A stretch of DNA of 64,000 nucleotides from Synechococcus sp. MIT S9220 (GCF_014304815.1 NZ_CP047958.1:2232001-2296000), one strand, 5' to 3'. Counted from the stretch's first letter, positions 37,053 through 45,849 are shown. Translations and numbers: made by a program. Notes: generated by a model not told the origin, from the sequence alone.

Positions 37053-37718
37053 TTGAGTGCAACATCCCGCTGGCACGGTGCACAGCACCGCATCGGTCTC
37101 ACCGGTGGCATCGCCAGCGGCAAAAGCAGCGTTGCGCGCTACTTGCAAGACCTTGGGATTGTGGTTCTGGATGCAGACCGCTACGCCCATGAAGCGCTGA
37201 AGGCTGGAAGTCAGGCCTCTGAAGCCGTGCTCAAGCGTTATGGACGACAGGTTGAAGCTGCACCGGATTGCGACATCGAGCGGAGCTCAGGTCAACGCAG
37301 CATCAATCGCCGCGAGCTGGGCAGGATCGTCTTCCACAACCCAGACGAACGACGATGGCTTGAGCAGACCATCCACCCCATGGTCCGTGCGCGCTTTGAG
37401 CTTGAACTTGACAGTCATCCAGAAACGTCAACCGTCGTGTTGATGATTCCGCTTCTGTTTGAGGCCGATCTCACAGAGATGGTCTCCGAAATCTGGGTGG
37501 TCCACTGCCTGCCGGCACAGCAGCTTGAGCGTCTGAAGCAGCGTGACCGTCTCAGCACGGCCGAGGCCGAAGCAAGAATCAACGCTCAATGGCCCATGAG
37601 CCGGAAATGCGAACAGGCCGACCTGCTGCTCGACAACTGTTCAGCGCCAATCCGCTGGGAACGAGAGATCCAGACGAGGCTTGCGCAGATCAACCCCAGT
37701 CAGCCCTTGATCCCCTGA
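37053..37718 (+). CDS. coaE: dephospho-CoA kinase
   Basis: Phosphorylates the 3' hydroxyl of dephospho-CoA, the final step of CoA synthesis. The P-loop GLTGGIASGKSSVARYL is near the N-terminus, followed by VVLDADRYAHEAL, the RRELGRIVFHNPDERRWLE segment and MIPLLFEADLTE, all typical. The start appears to be TTG at 37053, about 14 codons before the P-loop; no ATG lies between. At 221 residues it is of normal size. Divergent from argJ. Confidence 0.93.
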   Translation: MSATSRWHGAQHRIGLTGGIASGKSSVARYLQDLGIVVLDADRYAHEALKAGSQASEAVLKRYGRQVEAAPDCDIERSSGQRSINRRELGRIVFHNPDERRWLEQTIHPMVRARFELELDSHPETSTVVLMIPLLFEADLTEMVSEIWVVHCLPAQQLERLKQRDRLSTAEAEARINAQWPMSRKCEQADLLLDNCSAPIRWEREIQTRLAQINPSQPLIP

Positions 37719-37838
37719 GGCCTGAGCTCTGACAACAATCAGCGCACCCAACCACAGTCAGATCAGACGATTGAAACGAGCTCAGAGTCACACTCAGCGA
37801 ACGATGGCAGGATTCAATTGGTCAGATCGATCGAACCG

Positions 37839-38558
37839 ATGAGCTTCTTCCGCCAGATCGTCGTATTCAGCTCCTGCCTGACAATCTCACTGATTGGAAC
37901 GGCTCCGGTTTTTGCTGACTCCCAGAAAGCCACCATCGAGGAAATTCTGGACGGAGACGAACTGTTCATTGACGATCAAAAAGCCAAAGTCGAGCAAAAA
38001 GCCCAGCCGCCGCAAGTCATCAGCACAGGACTGAGCCGCGGCCAGATTGGCTTCAGCGGAGGTGCTGTTGGTCGAATCAACCGCCAATCGCTGGTCAAGC
38101 TCGGCAGCAGCTGTTTCCTGCTGAACAAAGGCCAGATTCTGATCTCAGGCCGTCAGGACGGTTGTACGTCCTCAAGCCGATTGAGCGTTCGCGGCACCAA
38201 TTACGTTCTCAAAGTCAGTGATGACGGAAGTACAGATCTGGCCGTACTGGAAGGCTCCGTTGAAGTGACGGACAACAGCGGTGAGCAGGAGGCCGTCACC
38301 GTTGAAGCAGGCCAACGCCTTCAACTCAGTCCTGCGGGTGTGGTGATCGGACTGCTGCAATTGGCTGCAGGGGACTACCAGAGAATCCTTGATGGCCCCC
38401 TGTTCATCGGCTACACGGCTCCATTACCGGGGTTGGCTGATCTCAGGCGTTATCTGAATCTGAATGTGCCTGGTTTACGCATCCCCAGCGTGCCGGGAAG
38501 CCAGATCCGAATCACACCCAGCCTGCCCAGCGTGCCGAGCCCAGTTCGTTTCTTCTGA
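37839..38558 (+). CDS. exported FecR-domain protein
   Basis: A 239-residue protein with a clear signal peptide (FFRQIVVFSSCLTISLIG, cleavage near VFADS). The mature part contains a FecR domain (about 60-150): GLSRGQIGFSGGAVGRIN, a cysteine pair in SSCFLL and DGCTSS, LSVRGTNYVLKVS and LAVLEGSVEV. The two cysteines are 17 residues apart and occur in the same places in the larger FecR protein at 52992, so a disulphide is likely. FecR domains sense or transmit signals in the periplasm. It ends 35 bases before the CHASE2-cyclase gene, in the same direction, so they are probably an operon. The tail is rich in Pro and Ser. The ATG at 37839 is preferred over an upstream TTG. Confidence 0.85.
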   Translation: MSFFRQIVVFSSCLTISLIGTAPVFADSQKATIEEILDGDELFIDDQKAKVEQKAQPPQVISTGLSRGQIGFSGGAVGRINRQSLVKLGSSCFLLNKGQILISGRQDGCTSSSRLSVRGTNYVLKVSDDGSTDLAVLEGSVEVTDNSGEQEAVTVEAGQRLQLSPAGVVIGLLQLAAGDYQRILDGPLFIGYTAPLPGLADLRRYLNLNVPGLRIPSVPGSQIRITPSLPSVPSPVRFF

Positions 38559-38593
38559 TGAACTGATCACCCCAACTCCATGCACGATGGCGG

Positions 38594-40465
38594 ATGAGAA
38601 CCACCGGCAAGGCCAGAACATGTATCGCGATCACGCTGTTCGGCCTGCTGTGTGGTGGCCTCAGCGGCTGGCCACCGGCTCTATGGCGGAGCTGGTCCAA
38701 AGACATCAGTGATCAGATCACACTCTGGGCGGGGCCCAGCAAACCGCCGGCAGAGGTGGTGGTCATCGCTGTTGATGATGCATCTCTGCAACAGGCACGC
38801 TGGGTACTGGAGGATGCGAACCCAGCGCCCTGGAGTGAAGGTCTCGAACGCTGGCCTTGGCCAAGAGCGGTCTACGGGAAGCTGATTGAACGCGTCATCG
38901 CAGCTGGCAGTCGTGGTGTGGCGATCAATGTGCTGTTTGCCGGCCAAAGCATGTATGGCCCGGAGGATGATGCCCGCCTCGCACAAACACTGAAGCGCCA
39001 CAGTTCATCAGTGGCTCTGGCCGCCGAAATGATGGAACCGGTTGATCGCCAGGGGGCGGGCGGTCTCTCCCTCGAGCCCCCCGCATCAACCCTGCTGGAT
39101 GCTCTGGGCGGCTTGCCCTATCTGGGCCTCACCAACATGCTCAACGCCGAAGACGGCAGTATCGGTCCACATCCAGAAGCCTATGGGCAACGGGTGCTGC
39201 GGCCCTACAACTTCGAATTGCAGCAATCCCTCCCCTCCGCCCTGCTGAAGATCGCCGGGCTCGAGCCACCGCACGATCAGGCTGATCGTTCGCTGCGGTT
39301 GTATGGACCTGAGGGAACCATCACCCGACTGTCAGCCTGGGAAGTGCTGGACCCGCAGCGTTGGCGCAATCACCCCTTGCGAGACAGGCTCCGAGACAGT
39401 CTGGTGCTGATCGGTCCAACTCTGGAAGACAACCAGAGCAGCCAGTCCACACCGTTTGGGACCCTGTCGGGGGTTGAACTCCTGGCCACAGCAACCGCCA
39501 ATGACCTCGACGGCAGCGGTCTGCGTCAATGGCCTCAGCATCCCTGGCAGAAAGCTCTGTTCAGCGCTGCCTGCAGCTGGCTGATTGCCTATCTGGCCAC
39601 GCGGCGCCTCACTCTGCGCTGGCGGCTGATCAGTTGCTCACTCGGCCTGAGCAGCCTCCTTCTAATCAGCATCATCACGCTTGTGCAACGCCAGACCGTG
39701 CTGCCTTTGCTGGCACCAAGCGCCGGGATCGTTGGCCTGGCTTCCACACTTGCCGTCAGCAGTTTCTGGCGGGAGGAGCAGGAACGTCGACGGCTCCGCC
39801 AGACCTTTGAGCGGTATGTGTCCCCAAGCGTGGTCCAGGAAATCCTCAAAGACCGCGACAGCGCTGAAGGCATTCTCAGAGGCAAGACTCTCAACGTGAC
39901 AGTCCTGTTCAGTGACCTTGAGGGATTCACAGCCCTGACCCGGGAACGATCACAACAAGGGCGCAGCGAAGAGCTCATCCATCAGCTGAATCGCTACCTG
40001 GGCCGAATGGTGGAGGTGGTCAACGAGCATGGGGGCACGGTCGACAAGTTCATCGGCGATTGCGTCATGGCCGTTTTTGGATCACCGGTCAGTCGAGGGA
40101 CTGAGCTGGAAGCCAGGCAGGCGGTTCGTTGTGCAGCAGCCATGCGTCAGGCCCTGGAAGAACTGAATCAGAATTGGACAGAGAGAGGCCTTGATCCGCT
40201 CAGCTGTGGCATCGGCCTGGCCAGCGGGGAAGCGGTGGTTGGCCAGATCGGCAGTCCACAACGGATGGATTTCACCGTGATCGGCGACACGGTCAATCTG
40301 TCCAGCCGCCTGGAATCACTGACGAGAAAGCTCGGCACGCCCATCCTGATGGATGAACAAACCGCACTCCTTGCTGGGGCAGAGATCGCCACGGACAATC
40401 TCGGTGAGCAGGCGATCAAAGGAATGAATCGCTGCCAGGTCTATCGACCCAGGCTCATCCCTTGA
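38594..40465 (+). CDS. CHASE2-domain adenylyl cyclase, class III
   Basis: A 623-residue membrane sensor enzyme. It has an N-terminal helix (CIAITLFGLLCGGLSGW), an extracytoplasmic CHASE2 domain (about 50-300; EVVVIAVDDASLQQ, WPWPRAVYGKLIERV), three membrane helices (about 315-395) and a C-terminal class III cyclase domain. Catalytic elements are complete: both metal aspartates (LFSDLEGFTAL and KFIGDCVMAVFG), the adenine-selecting Lys in VDKFIGD with Asp in MDFTVIGD, and the Asn/Arg pair in TVNLSSRLE. The product is therefore most likely cAMP. It follows a FecR gene, an arrangement repeated at 51-55 kb. The 3' end overlaps gatB tail to tail by 11 bases. Confidence 0.92.
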   Translation: MRTTGKARTCIAITLFGLLCGGLSGWPPALWRSWSKDISDQITLWAGPSKPPAEVVVIAVDDASLQQARWVLEDANPAPWSEGLERWPWPRAVYGKLIERVIAAGSRGVAINVLFAGQSMYGPEDDARLAQTLKRHSSSVALAAEMMEPVDRQGAGGLSLEPPASTLLDALGGLPYLGLTNMLNAEDGSIGPHPEAYGQRVLRPYNFELQQSLPSALLKIAGLEPPHDQADRSLRLYGPEGTITRLSAWEVLDPQRWRNHPLRDRLRDSLVLIGPTLEDNQSSQSTPFGTLSGVELLATATANDLDGSGLRQWPQHPWQKALFSAACSWLIAYLATRRLTLRWRLISCSLGLSSLLLISIITLVQRQTVLPLLAPSAGIVGLASTLAVSSFWREEQERRRLRQTFERYVSPSVVQEILKDRDSAEGILRGKTLNVTVLFSDLEGFTALTRERSQQGRSEELIHQLNRYLGRMVEVVNEHGGTVDKFIGDCVMAVFGSPVSRGTELEARQAVRCAAAMRQALEELNQNWTERGLDPLSCGIGLASGEAVVGQIGSPQRMDFTVIGDTVNLSSRLESLTRKLGTPILMDEQTALLAGAEIATDNLGEQAIKGMNRCQVYRPRLIP

Positions 40466-41939
40466 GTTTTTGGCTGAGAATCTGGTTGGCAAGCTTGGGA
40501 TCTGCCTTGCCACCGGTCTTTTTCATCAGCTGGCCCACAAAGAAGCCCTGAAGCTTGGTCTTGCCGCCACGGAACGCCTCAACCTCCCCGGGATGAGCCG
40601 CGAGCAGCTCTTCAACGATGGCGGTAATCGCTCCAGGATCGCTGATCATTCCCAGCCCACGCTCATCCACGATCGCCTTGGGTGAACCGCCCTTTTCGAG
40701 CAGTTCAGGGAGGATTTCCTTGGCAATCTTGCCGCTGATCTTGCCGCCGTCGATCAGCTTCACCATCTCCGCCAGCTGATCAGGACGGAAAGGGAGTTCG
40801 GCGTAACTCAGCCGGTTGCTGTTCACATAAGCAGCGATGTCGCCTGTGATCCAGTTGGCTGAGAGCTTGGCGTCAGCACCGTCACTCACCACGGCCTCGA
40901 AGTAATCGGCCATCGGACGCTCATCGGTGAGCACGCGAGCGTCGTACTGAGACAGACCCAGATCATCGGCATAGCGATGCCGCTTGGCGGCTGGCAACTC
41001 AGGCAGTTCCGCCCTCCACGCCTCACGCTGTTCAACGCTCACTTCAATGGGCCCAAGATCAGGGTCGGGGAAATAGCGGTAATCGCTGGCCCCTTCCTTG
41101 CTGCGCATGCTCTTGGTGAGCTGCTTGCCCTCATCCCAGAGACGGGTCTCCTGAACAATCGGCTCGCCGCTTTCATAGGCCTTGATCTGGCGCTGGATCT
41201 CGTATTCGCAGGCCTTCTGAATCGCGGAGAAGGAGTTCATGTTCTTGATCTCCACCTTGGTGCCGAAGGGGGCATCGGGTCCGCGGCGCACGGAGATGTT
41301 CACGTCGCAGCGCAGCGATCCCTCCTGCATGTTGCCGTCGCTGACACCGATGTAACGCACAATCCGACGTATCTCCGACGCGTATTCAGCAGCTTCACGA
41401 CCCGTGCGCAGATCAGGCTTACTGACGATTTCTGCGAGCGCCACTCCAGCACGGTTGTAATCCACCAACGAATGGGTGGATCCCGCGAGACGATCACTGC
41501 CGGCGTGCACGAGCTTGCCCGCATCTTCCTCCATATGAAGGCGCTCAATGCCGATCTTTTTGAGATAGGTGTCCTTGCCCTTTTCAGCCACCTCCACCTC
41601 GATCCAACCCTCTTCCGCGATCGGCTCGTCGTATTGAGTGATTTGGTAGTTCTTCGGGAGATCCGGATAGAAATACTGCTTGCGATCGAACTTGCAGTGC
41701 TCCGCAACGTTCAGATTCAGGCCCATCGAAGCCTTGACCGCATACTCGAGCACCTTCTGGTTCAACACCGGCAGCGTTCCCGGCAGACCACACACCACCG
41801 GATCAATGTGGGTGTTGGGATCATCCCCAAAGGTGGTGGAAGCTGCCGTGAAAATCTTGCTGTCGGTGCCCAGCTGCACATGGGTTTCCAGGCCGATCAC
41901 AGCTTCCCAGGCCTGTTCAGTCGCTGCAGGTGCCGACAT
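40455..41939 (-). CDS. gatB: aspartyl/glutamyl-tRNA amidotransferase subunit B
   Basis: Part of the GatCAB complex that amidates Glu-tRNA(Gln) and Asp-tRNA(Asn). The N-terminal kinase-like domain shows WEAVIGLETHVQL, FYPDLPKNYQITQYD and the Mg-binding HMEEDAGKLVH; ENRMNS-like KNMNSF and the middle cradle follow, and the C-terminal YqeY tail domain ends ANQILSQKLKG. From the ATG at 41939 it has 494 residues; the open frame to 41987 adds a non-conserved lead. gatA and gatC are not in the window. Divergent from thiO with 54 bases between starts. Confidence 0.95.
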   Translation of the reverse strand: MSAPAATEQAWEAVIGLETHVQLGTDSKIFTAASTTFGDDPNTHIDPVVCGLPGTLPVLNQKVLEYAVKASMGLNLNVAEHCKFDRKQYFYPDLPKNYQITQYDEPIAEEGWIEVEVAEKGKDTYLKKIGIERLHMEEDAGKLVHAGSDRLAGSTHSLVDYNRAGVALAEIVSKPDLRTGREAAEYASEIRRIVRYIGVSDGNMQEGSLRCDVNISVRRGPDAPFGTKVEIKNMNSFSAIQKACEYEIQRQIKAYESGEPIVQETRLWDEGKQLTKSMRSKEGASDYRYFPDPDLGPIEVSVEQREAWRAELPELPAAKRHRYADDLGLSQYDARVLTDERPMADYFEAVVSDGADAKLSANWITGDIAAYVNSNRLSYAELPFRPDQLAEMVKLIDGGKISGKIAKEILPELLEKGGSPKAIVDERGLGMISDPGAITAIVEELLAAHPGEVEAFRGGKTKLQGFFVGQLMKKTGGKADPKLANQILSQKLKG

Positions 41940-41993
41940 CCGTTGAGAGGATCGATAAGGGTTTGATCCTATGGAAAGGCTAGACATTCGGTC

Positions 41994-43115
41994 ATGACCG
42001 CCTCAGACAGCTCAGCCCCTCAACCGGTGCTCATCCTTGGTGGAGGGCTGATGGGACTGGCCGTCGCCCATCAACTGGCACGCCGTGGAATCCCAGTGAC
42101 GGTGCTGAGCAGACGCCGCAGCGAAGCAGCTGGTTTCGTTGCTGCCGGGATGTTGGCGCCCCACGCCGAAGGCCTCAAAGGAGCGCTACTGCACCTGGGA
42201 CAACTCAGTCTGAGCCGCATACCCAGCTGGGTCGCCCAGATCGAGGCCGACAGTGGTCTTCCCTGCGGGCTTCGTTCCACGGGCATCGTGGTGCCCTTCC
42301 ACAGCGCCAACGAACGGGACGCTTACCCCACAGCTGCATTCGGCGAGCACCTGGATCATGAACAGCTGGCGCAGGAACTACCAGGCATCAACTCGGCCTG
42401 GAAGGCTGGACTGTTATTCGCCCAGGACGGTCAGATCGATAACAGACGTCAGCTCATGCGAGCTCTGGAGAGCGCCTGCGTGGATCGCGGTGTGCAGTTC
42501 CAGGAGGGAGTGGAGGTGTTGGAACTGTTCACGGCCAATGACCAGCTGAGCGGAGTGCGCACAAGGGATTCGGAGGGAAAGGAAGCAACACTGACCTGCG
42601 AACGCGCCGTGCTCTGCAGCGGCGCCTGGAGCGGGCAGCTGTTGCCTCAGCTGCCGGTGTTCCCAGTGAAAGGTCAGATGCTGTCGCTGCAGAGTCCGCG
42701 CGGTGCCCTCCGGCGCGTGATCTTCGGCCCAGGGATTTATCTCGTGCCCCGCGAAGATGGGCTGGTGGTGGTCGGAGCCACCAGCGAACGCAATGCCAGC
42801 TTCAGCGAAGGGCTCACTCCACAAGGTCAAACCACCCTCAAACAAGGAATTGCCGCTCTCCTACCCGAAGCCGAGAGCTGGCCTCCCATGGAGCGTTGGT
42901 GGGGGTTCCGTCCCTGCACACCTGATGAAAGCCCACTGTTGGGCACGAGTCCGATTCCAGGGCTTCTGCTGGCCTGCGGCCATCATCGCAACGGCGTTCT
43001 CATGGCTGGTGCAACCTCTGAACTGATTGCCGATCTCGTCTGCACCGCGGAGCCGAGGCGGGATCTTGCGGCACTGCTACCCAGCTTTCGCTGGAATCGC
43101 TTTCAAGCCAGCTGA
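41994..43115 (+). CDS. thiO: FAD-dependent glycine oxidase / D-amino-acid oxidase family, ThiO-like
   Basis: A flavoprotein of 373 residues. The N-terminal dinucleotide motif LILGGGLMGLAVAHQL, the AAGMLAPHAEG segment, VKGQMLSL and the C-terminal FAD loop ACGHHRNGVLMAGATSELIADL define the glycine oxidase/DAO family. In thiamine synthesis ThiO turns glycine into dehydroglycine for the thiazole ring; the usual cyanobacterial form is fused to ThiG, but here it stands alone. A degraded second copy of the last part follows immediately. Confidence 0.85.
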   Translation: MTASDSSAPQPVLILGGGLMGLAVAHQLARRGIPVTVLSRRRSEAAGFVAAGMLAPHAEGLKGALLHLGQLSLSRIPSWVAQIEADSGLPCGLRSTGIVVPFHSANERDAYPTAAFGEHLDHEQLAQELPGINSAWKAGLLFAQDGQIDNRRQLMRALESACVDRGVQFQEGVEVLELFTANDQLSGVRTRDSEGKEATLTCERAVLCSGAWSGQLLPQLPVFPVKGQMLSLQSPRGALRRVIFGPGIYLVPREDGLVVVGATSERNASFSEGLTPQGQTTLKQGIAALLPEAESWPPMERWWGFRPCTPDESPLLGTSPIPGLLLACGHHRNGVLMAGATSELIADLVCTAEPRRDLAALLPSFRWNRFQAS

Positions 43116-43121
43116 CGGGTC

Positions 43122-43235
43122 GACATTGAAAACAGATTGACGCTGGGCTCTCCCTGGCTGGCCGGCGTGCACCATCGCAAAGGAGTGTTGATGGGCGCCA
43201 TCAGTACAGACCTGATCAGACGAGGCAATCCTTGA
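43122..43235 (+). pseudogene. remnant of the 3' end of a thiO-like gene
   Basis: Seven bases after the thiO stop, the plus strand reads SPWLAGVHHRKGVLMGAIST and then DLIRRGNP before a TGA at 43233. This matches the final FAD-binding segment of the intact gene (ACGHHRNGVLMAGATSELIADL) residue for residue at HHR-GVLM and at the following hydrophobic positions. The upstream part is missing and there is no start codon. It is either a decayed partial tandem copy or the tail of a lost neighbouring paralogue. Confidence 0.75.
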
Positions 43236-43312
43236 AAAAACTCAATCCAGCATGGACCGAGAGCTGCTGAAAACCATGATTTGCAGGCACTTACAGACCC
43301 AGGCATTCAAAC

Positions 43313-43328
43313 CGTGATCTAGATCACA
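43313..43328. promoter_or_regulatory. near-consensus CRP (cAMP receptor) operator
   Basis: The sequence CGTGATCTAGATCACA contains GTGA-N6-TCAC with a perfectly symmetrical centre, differing from the ideal TGTGATCTAGATCACA by one base. It lies 113 bases before the ATG (74 before a GTG) of the large repeat protein. NtcA would need GTA-N8-TAC, which is absent. A Crp-type gene and two cyclases are in the same window. No other match to this pattern was noticed in the intergenic regions. Confidence 0.75.
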
Positions 43329-43348
43329 AGATTGCTTGAGCAAACCGT

Positions 43349-43364
43349 GAATCAGGCCTGATTC
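43349..43364. repeat. perfect 16-base palindrome in the repeat-protein promoter
   Basis: GAATCAGGCCTGATTC is fully self-complementary and sits 20 bases after the CRP-like site and 77-92 bases before the ATG at 43441. There is no T-run, so a protein-binding site is more likely than a terminator. The binding protein is unknown. Confidence 0.5.
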
Positions 43365-43440
43365 GCATCACAGGATCCGGAGAACTTTGCGCTGAAGGTG
43401 AGTGAGTTCGAGAGCAAATGCTCCACTCAAATTATTAGCC

Positions 43441-45792
43441 ATGAACTTCACTGCTCGGGCCTTCCAACGCAACCGCGGCCCCCAGCCTTCTGTTTCCGTC
43501 ACCACTGTGGATGGACTGACGATGAACACTGGAAATAATAATGATCGCATTGATATTCGTGCTGGTGCCTTCAACCGAGGGGGTTACGCCGAAGCCACCG
43601 GACTCAACAATTCCTCCATTGCAACCGCAGCAGGCAATGACTCCGTTCGCATTCATGCCCACGCCCGTGGCATGAGCACCAATGCCTGGGCCATTCGCAA
43701 CAGCTCACTGGATGTGGGTACAGGCCACGACAACATTGATCTCCGTGCAGTGACCCGTGCAGGCGCCTTTGATCCTGCCTACGGCATGGACAACAGCTCC
43801 ATTGTCACTGGCCTGGGTAAAGACAAGCTGCGCATCAATGCCATCGCTCGCGGGAACACCACAGGCACCATCGCCGCCTATGGCGCTCTGAACTCTCAGA
43901 TCAACACCGGCGCCGATGACGACAAGGTCCACATCAAAGCTTCCGCCACCAATCGCAGTGGTTACGCCGAAGCGACCGGACTCGACCATTCAGTGCTTGA
44001 AACCGAAAGCGGTAATGACTGCGTGCGCATTCACGCCAACGCCCGTGGCATGAGCACCAATGCCTGGGCCATGCGTCACAGCACACTGGATGTGGGTACA
44101 GGCCACGACAACATTGACCTGCGTGCTGTCACCCGTGCTGGTGCCTTTGATCCTGCCTATGGCATGGACAACAGCTCCATCATTACCGGCCTGGGCAAAG
44201 ACAAGCTGCGCATCAATGCCATCGCTCGCGGCAACACCACAAGCACTATCGCCGCCTATGGCGCTCTCAACTCTCAGATCAACACCGGCGCCGATGACGA
44301 CAAGGTCCGCATCAGAGCTGCTGCAAGCAACCGCAACGGTTATGCCGAAGCGACCGGACTCGACCATTCAGTGCTTGAAACCGAAGCTGGTCATGACCAC
44401 GTGCGCATTGATGCCCGTGCCTGCGGCAGCAGCACCAATGCCTGGGCCATGCGCAACAGCACACTCGATGTGGGTGCAGGCCATGACACGGTTGATCTCC
44501 GTGCTGTCACCCGGGCAAGCGCCTTTGATCCCGCCTACGGCATGGACAACAGCTCCATCATCAGTGGCTTAGGCAAAGACAATCTGCGCATCAATGCCGT
44601 TGCTCGCGGCAGCACAACAGACACCATGGCCGCCTATGGCGCTCTCAACTCTCAGATCAACACCGGAGCTGATGACGACAAGATCGAAATCAGAGCCTCC
44701 GTCAGGAATCGCCAGGGCTACGCCGAAGCCATCGGTCTCGACCATTCAGTTCTTGAAACCGAGGACGGTGATGATCTCGTTCGTCTTGATGCGCAGGCCC
44801 GCGGCAGCAGCAGCAACGCCTGGGCCATGCGCAACAGCACACTGGACGTGGGTCCTGGAGACGACAAGGTCGAGATCAGGGGCAATGCACTGAACAGCAC
44901 TGTGCGCACTGGTGAAGGCTTCGACAGCGTCAAAGTCACTGGCCTCGAGACCAAACAACTGCTGGTAGACACCGGTGCTGACGCTGATGTCTTGACCGTC
45001 GATGGCGGCACTGGAATCACTTACATCTCCGGTACTGGCTCCGACCAGCTGCGATTAACACGCAACTACTTCACGAGCCTGCTCCAAGCGAAAGACTCTC
45101 AGGAGCAGATGAGTCAGTTCGAGGATTCAATCATTCAGGACCTCACCCCTGCGGAGGCCGCGAAAGCGCAAACCAATCAGATGATCTCAACGTCTGTCGA
45201 GGAATCATCAAACACTGAACACAATGAACAGGCCACCAGCTTTGCCTCACCTGATTCACAAAAAGCTGGGGACAAACTCCGCGATCCACTGCTATTCGTC
45301 GATTTCGTGACCGGCGAAAATGGCGACACCGTCAACTGCGACGACATCCTGATCGGCCACGGGATTGGTCTCAATCGCCAGTCAATTTTTCAAGATGGTT
45401 ATTTAAGCTTTGCACAGGAAGGCAGCGACAGCCTCCTGTACTTTGATTCCGATGGTTCCGACCAACAGGAGAACGATAAAGTTGCCTTGGTGATTTTCAA
45501 GGACGTCCAGGCAGGCAACTTCAGTCAGCACAATCTGAACTCCAGAATCATCAATCAAAATGATTTCTTACTGAGCCAAGAGAATCATCAAAACATTGAT
45601 CTAACAATCGATTCAGAGGACGTAACACCTGGACAACAACTGGAATCTGCAGGCAGCTCAACGATGCTGAATGCCAGCCTCCAACCAGCCAATGAAAGCC
45701 CAAGTCTGTTCGGAACAAACCCAACGATTCATGGAACGGACACGAACCAACTCATGAACAACGATGTTCAAGCTTCGCTTGGAATGGTCTGA
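43441..45792 (+). CDS. large repeat protein with RTX-like motifs and a type I secretion-like C-terminal region
   Basis: A protein of about 783 residues, or 796 from a GTG at 43402. Residues 29-480 are 3.6 copies of a 126-residue unit, each made of four related segments of about 31 residues that start with G-x-(G/D)-x-D (TGADDDKV, SGNDCVRI, GTGHDNIDL, GLGKDKLRI) and contain an aromatic-Ala/Gly turn (GYAEATGL, NAWAMRHS, PAYGMDNS, AAYGALNS). This suggests a calcium-binding beta-solenoid. The C-terminal region has LLFVDFVTGENGD, DGYLSFAQEGSDSLLYFDSD and VALVIFKDV, resembling the C-terminal target of type I secreted proteins of the VCA0849 group, and no N-terminal signal peptide is present. A secreted or surface role is inferred. 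The CRP-like site lies upstream and a terminator follows. Confidence 0.8.
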   Translation: MNFTARAFQRNRGPQPSVSVTTVDGLTMNTGNNNDRIDIRAGAFNRGGYAEATGLNNSSIATAAGNDSVRIHAHARGMSTNAWAIRNSSLDVGTGHDNIDLRAVTRAGAFDPAYGMDNSSIVTGLGKDKLRINAIARGNTTGTIAAYGALNSQINTGADDDKVHIKASATNRSGYAEATGLDHSVLETESGNDCVRIHANARGMSTNAWAMRHSTLDVGTGHDNIDLRAVTRAGAFDPAYGMDNSSIITGLGKDKLRINAIARGNTTSTIAAYGALNSQINTGADDDKVRIRAAASNRNGYAEATGLDHSVLETEAGHDHVRIDARACGSSTNAWAMRNSTLDVGAGHDTVDLRAVTRASAFDPAYGMDNSSIISGLGKDNLRINAVARGSTTDTMAAYGALNSQINTGADDDKIEIRASVRNRQGYAEAIGLDHSVLETEDGDDLVRLDAQARGSSSNAWAMRNSTLDVGPGDDKVEIRGNALNSTVRTGEGFDSVKVTGLETKQLLVDTGADADVLTVDGGTGITYISGTGSDQLRLTRNYFTSLLQAKDSQEQMSQFEDSIIQDLTPAEAAKAQTNQMISTSVEESSNTEHNEQATSFASPDSQKAGDKLRDPLLFVDFVTGENGDTVNCDDILIGHGIGLNRQSIFQDGYLSFAQEGSDSLLYFDSDGSDQQENDKVALVIFKDVQAGNFSQHNLNSRIINQNDFLLSQENHQNIDLTIDSEDVTPGQQLESAGSSTMLNASLQPANESPSLFGTNPTIHGTDTNQLMNNDVQASLGMV
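43525..44890 (+). repeat. 378-base direct repeats inside the repeat-protein gene
   Basis: Units begin at 43525, 43903, 44281 and 44659, exactly 378 bases apart, the last being cut short near 44890. For example AACACCGGCGCCGATGACGA occurs at 43903 and again at 44281. Identity is higher between the second and third units than with the first, so copies arose by internal duplication and may still recombine. Confidence 0.9.
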
Positions 45793-45822
45793 TAACGATC
45801 CCTGGCTCCTTTCAGAAATCGA

Positions 45823-45849
45823 CCGCTCTGCAAATGCAGAGCGGTTTTC
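45823..45849 (+). terminator. intrinsic terminator of the repeat-protein gene
   Basis: CCGCTCTGC-AAAT-GCAGAGCGG forms a perfect 9-base-pair stem followed by TTTTC, 31 bases after the stop codon. Confidence 0.95.

Noticed and set aside
36374-37192. 272-residue plus-strand frame across argJ and coaE
   Set aside because: Antisense to argJ and out of frame with coaE; both real genes have full family motifs.
43525-44890. CRISPR-like or intergenic satellite repeats
   Set aside because: The 378-base repeats keep one open frame and encode repeated protein units; there are no short spacers.
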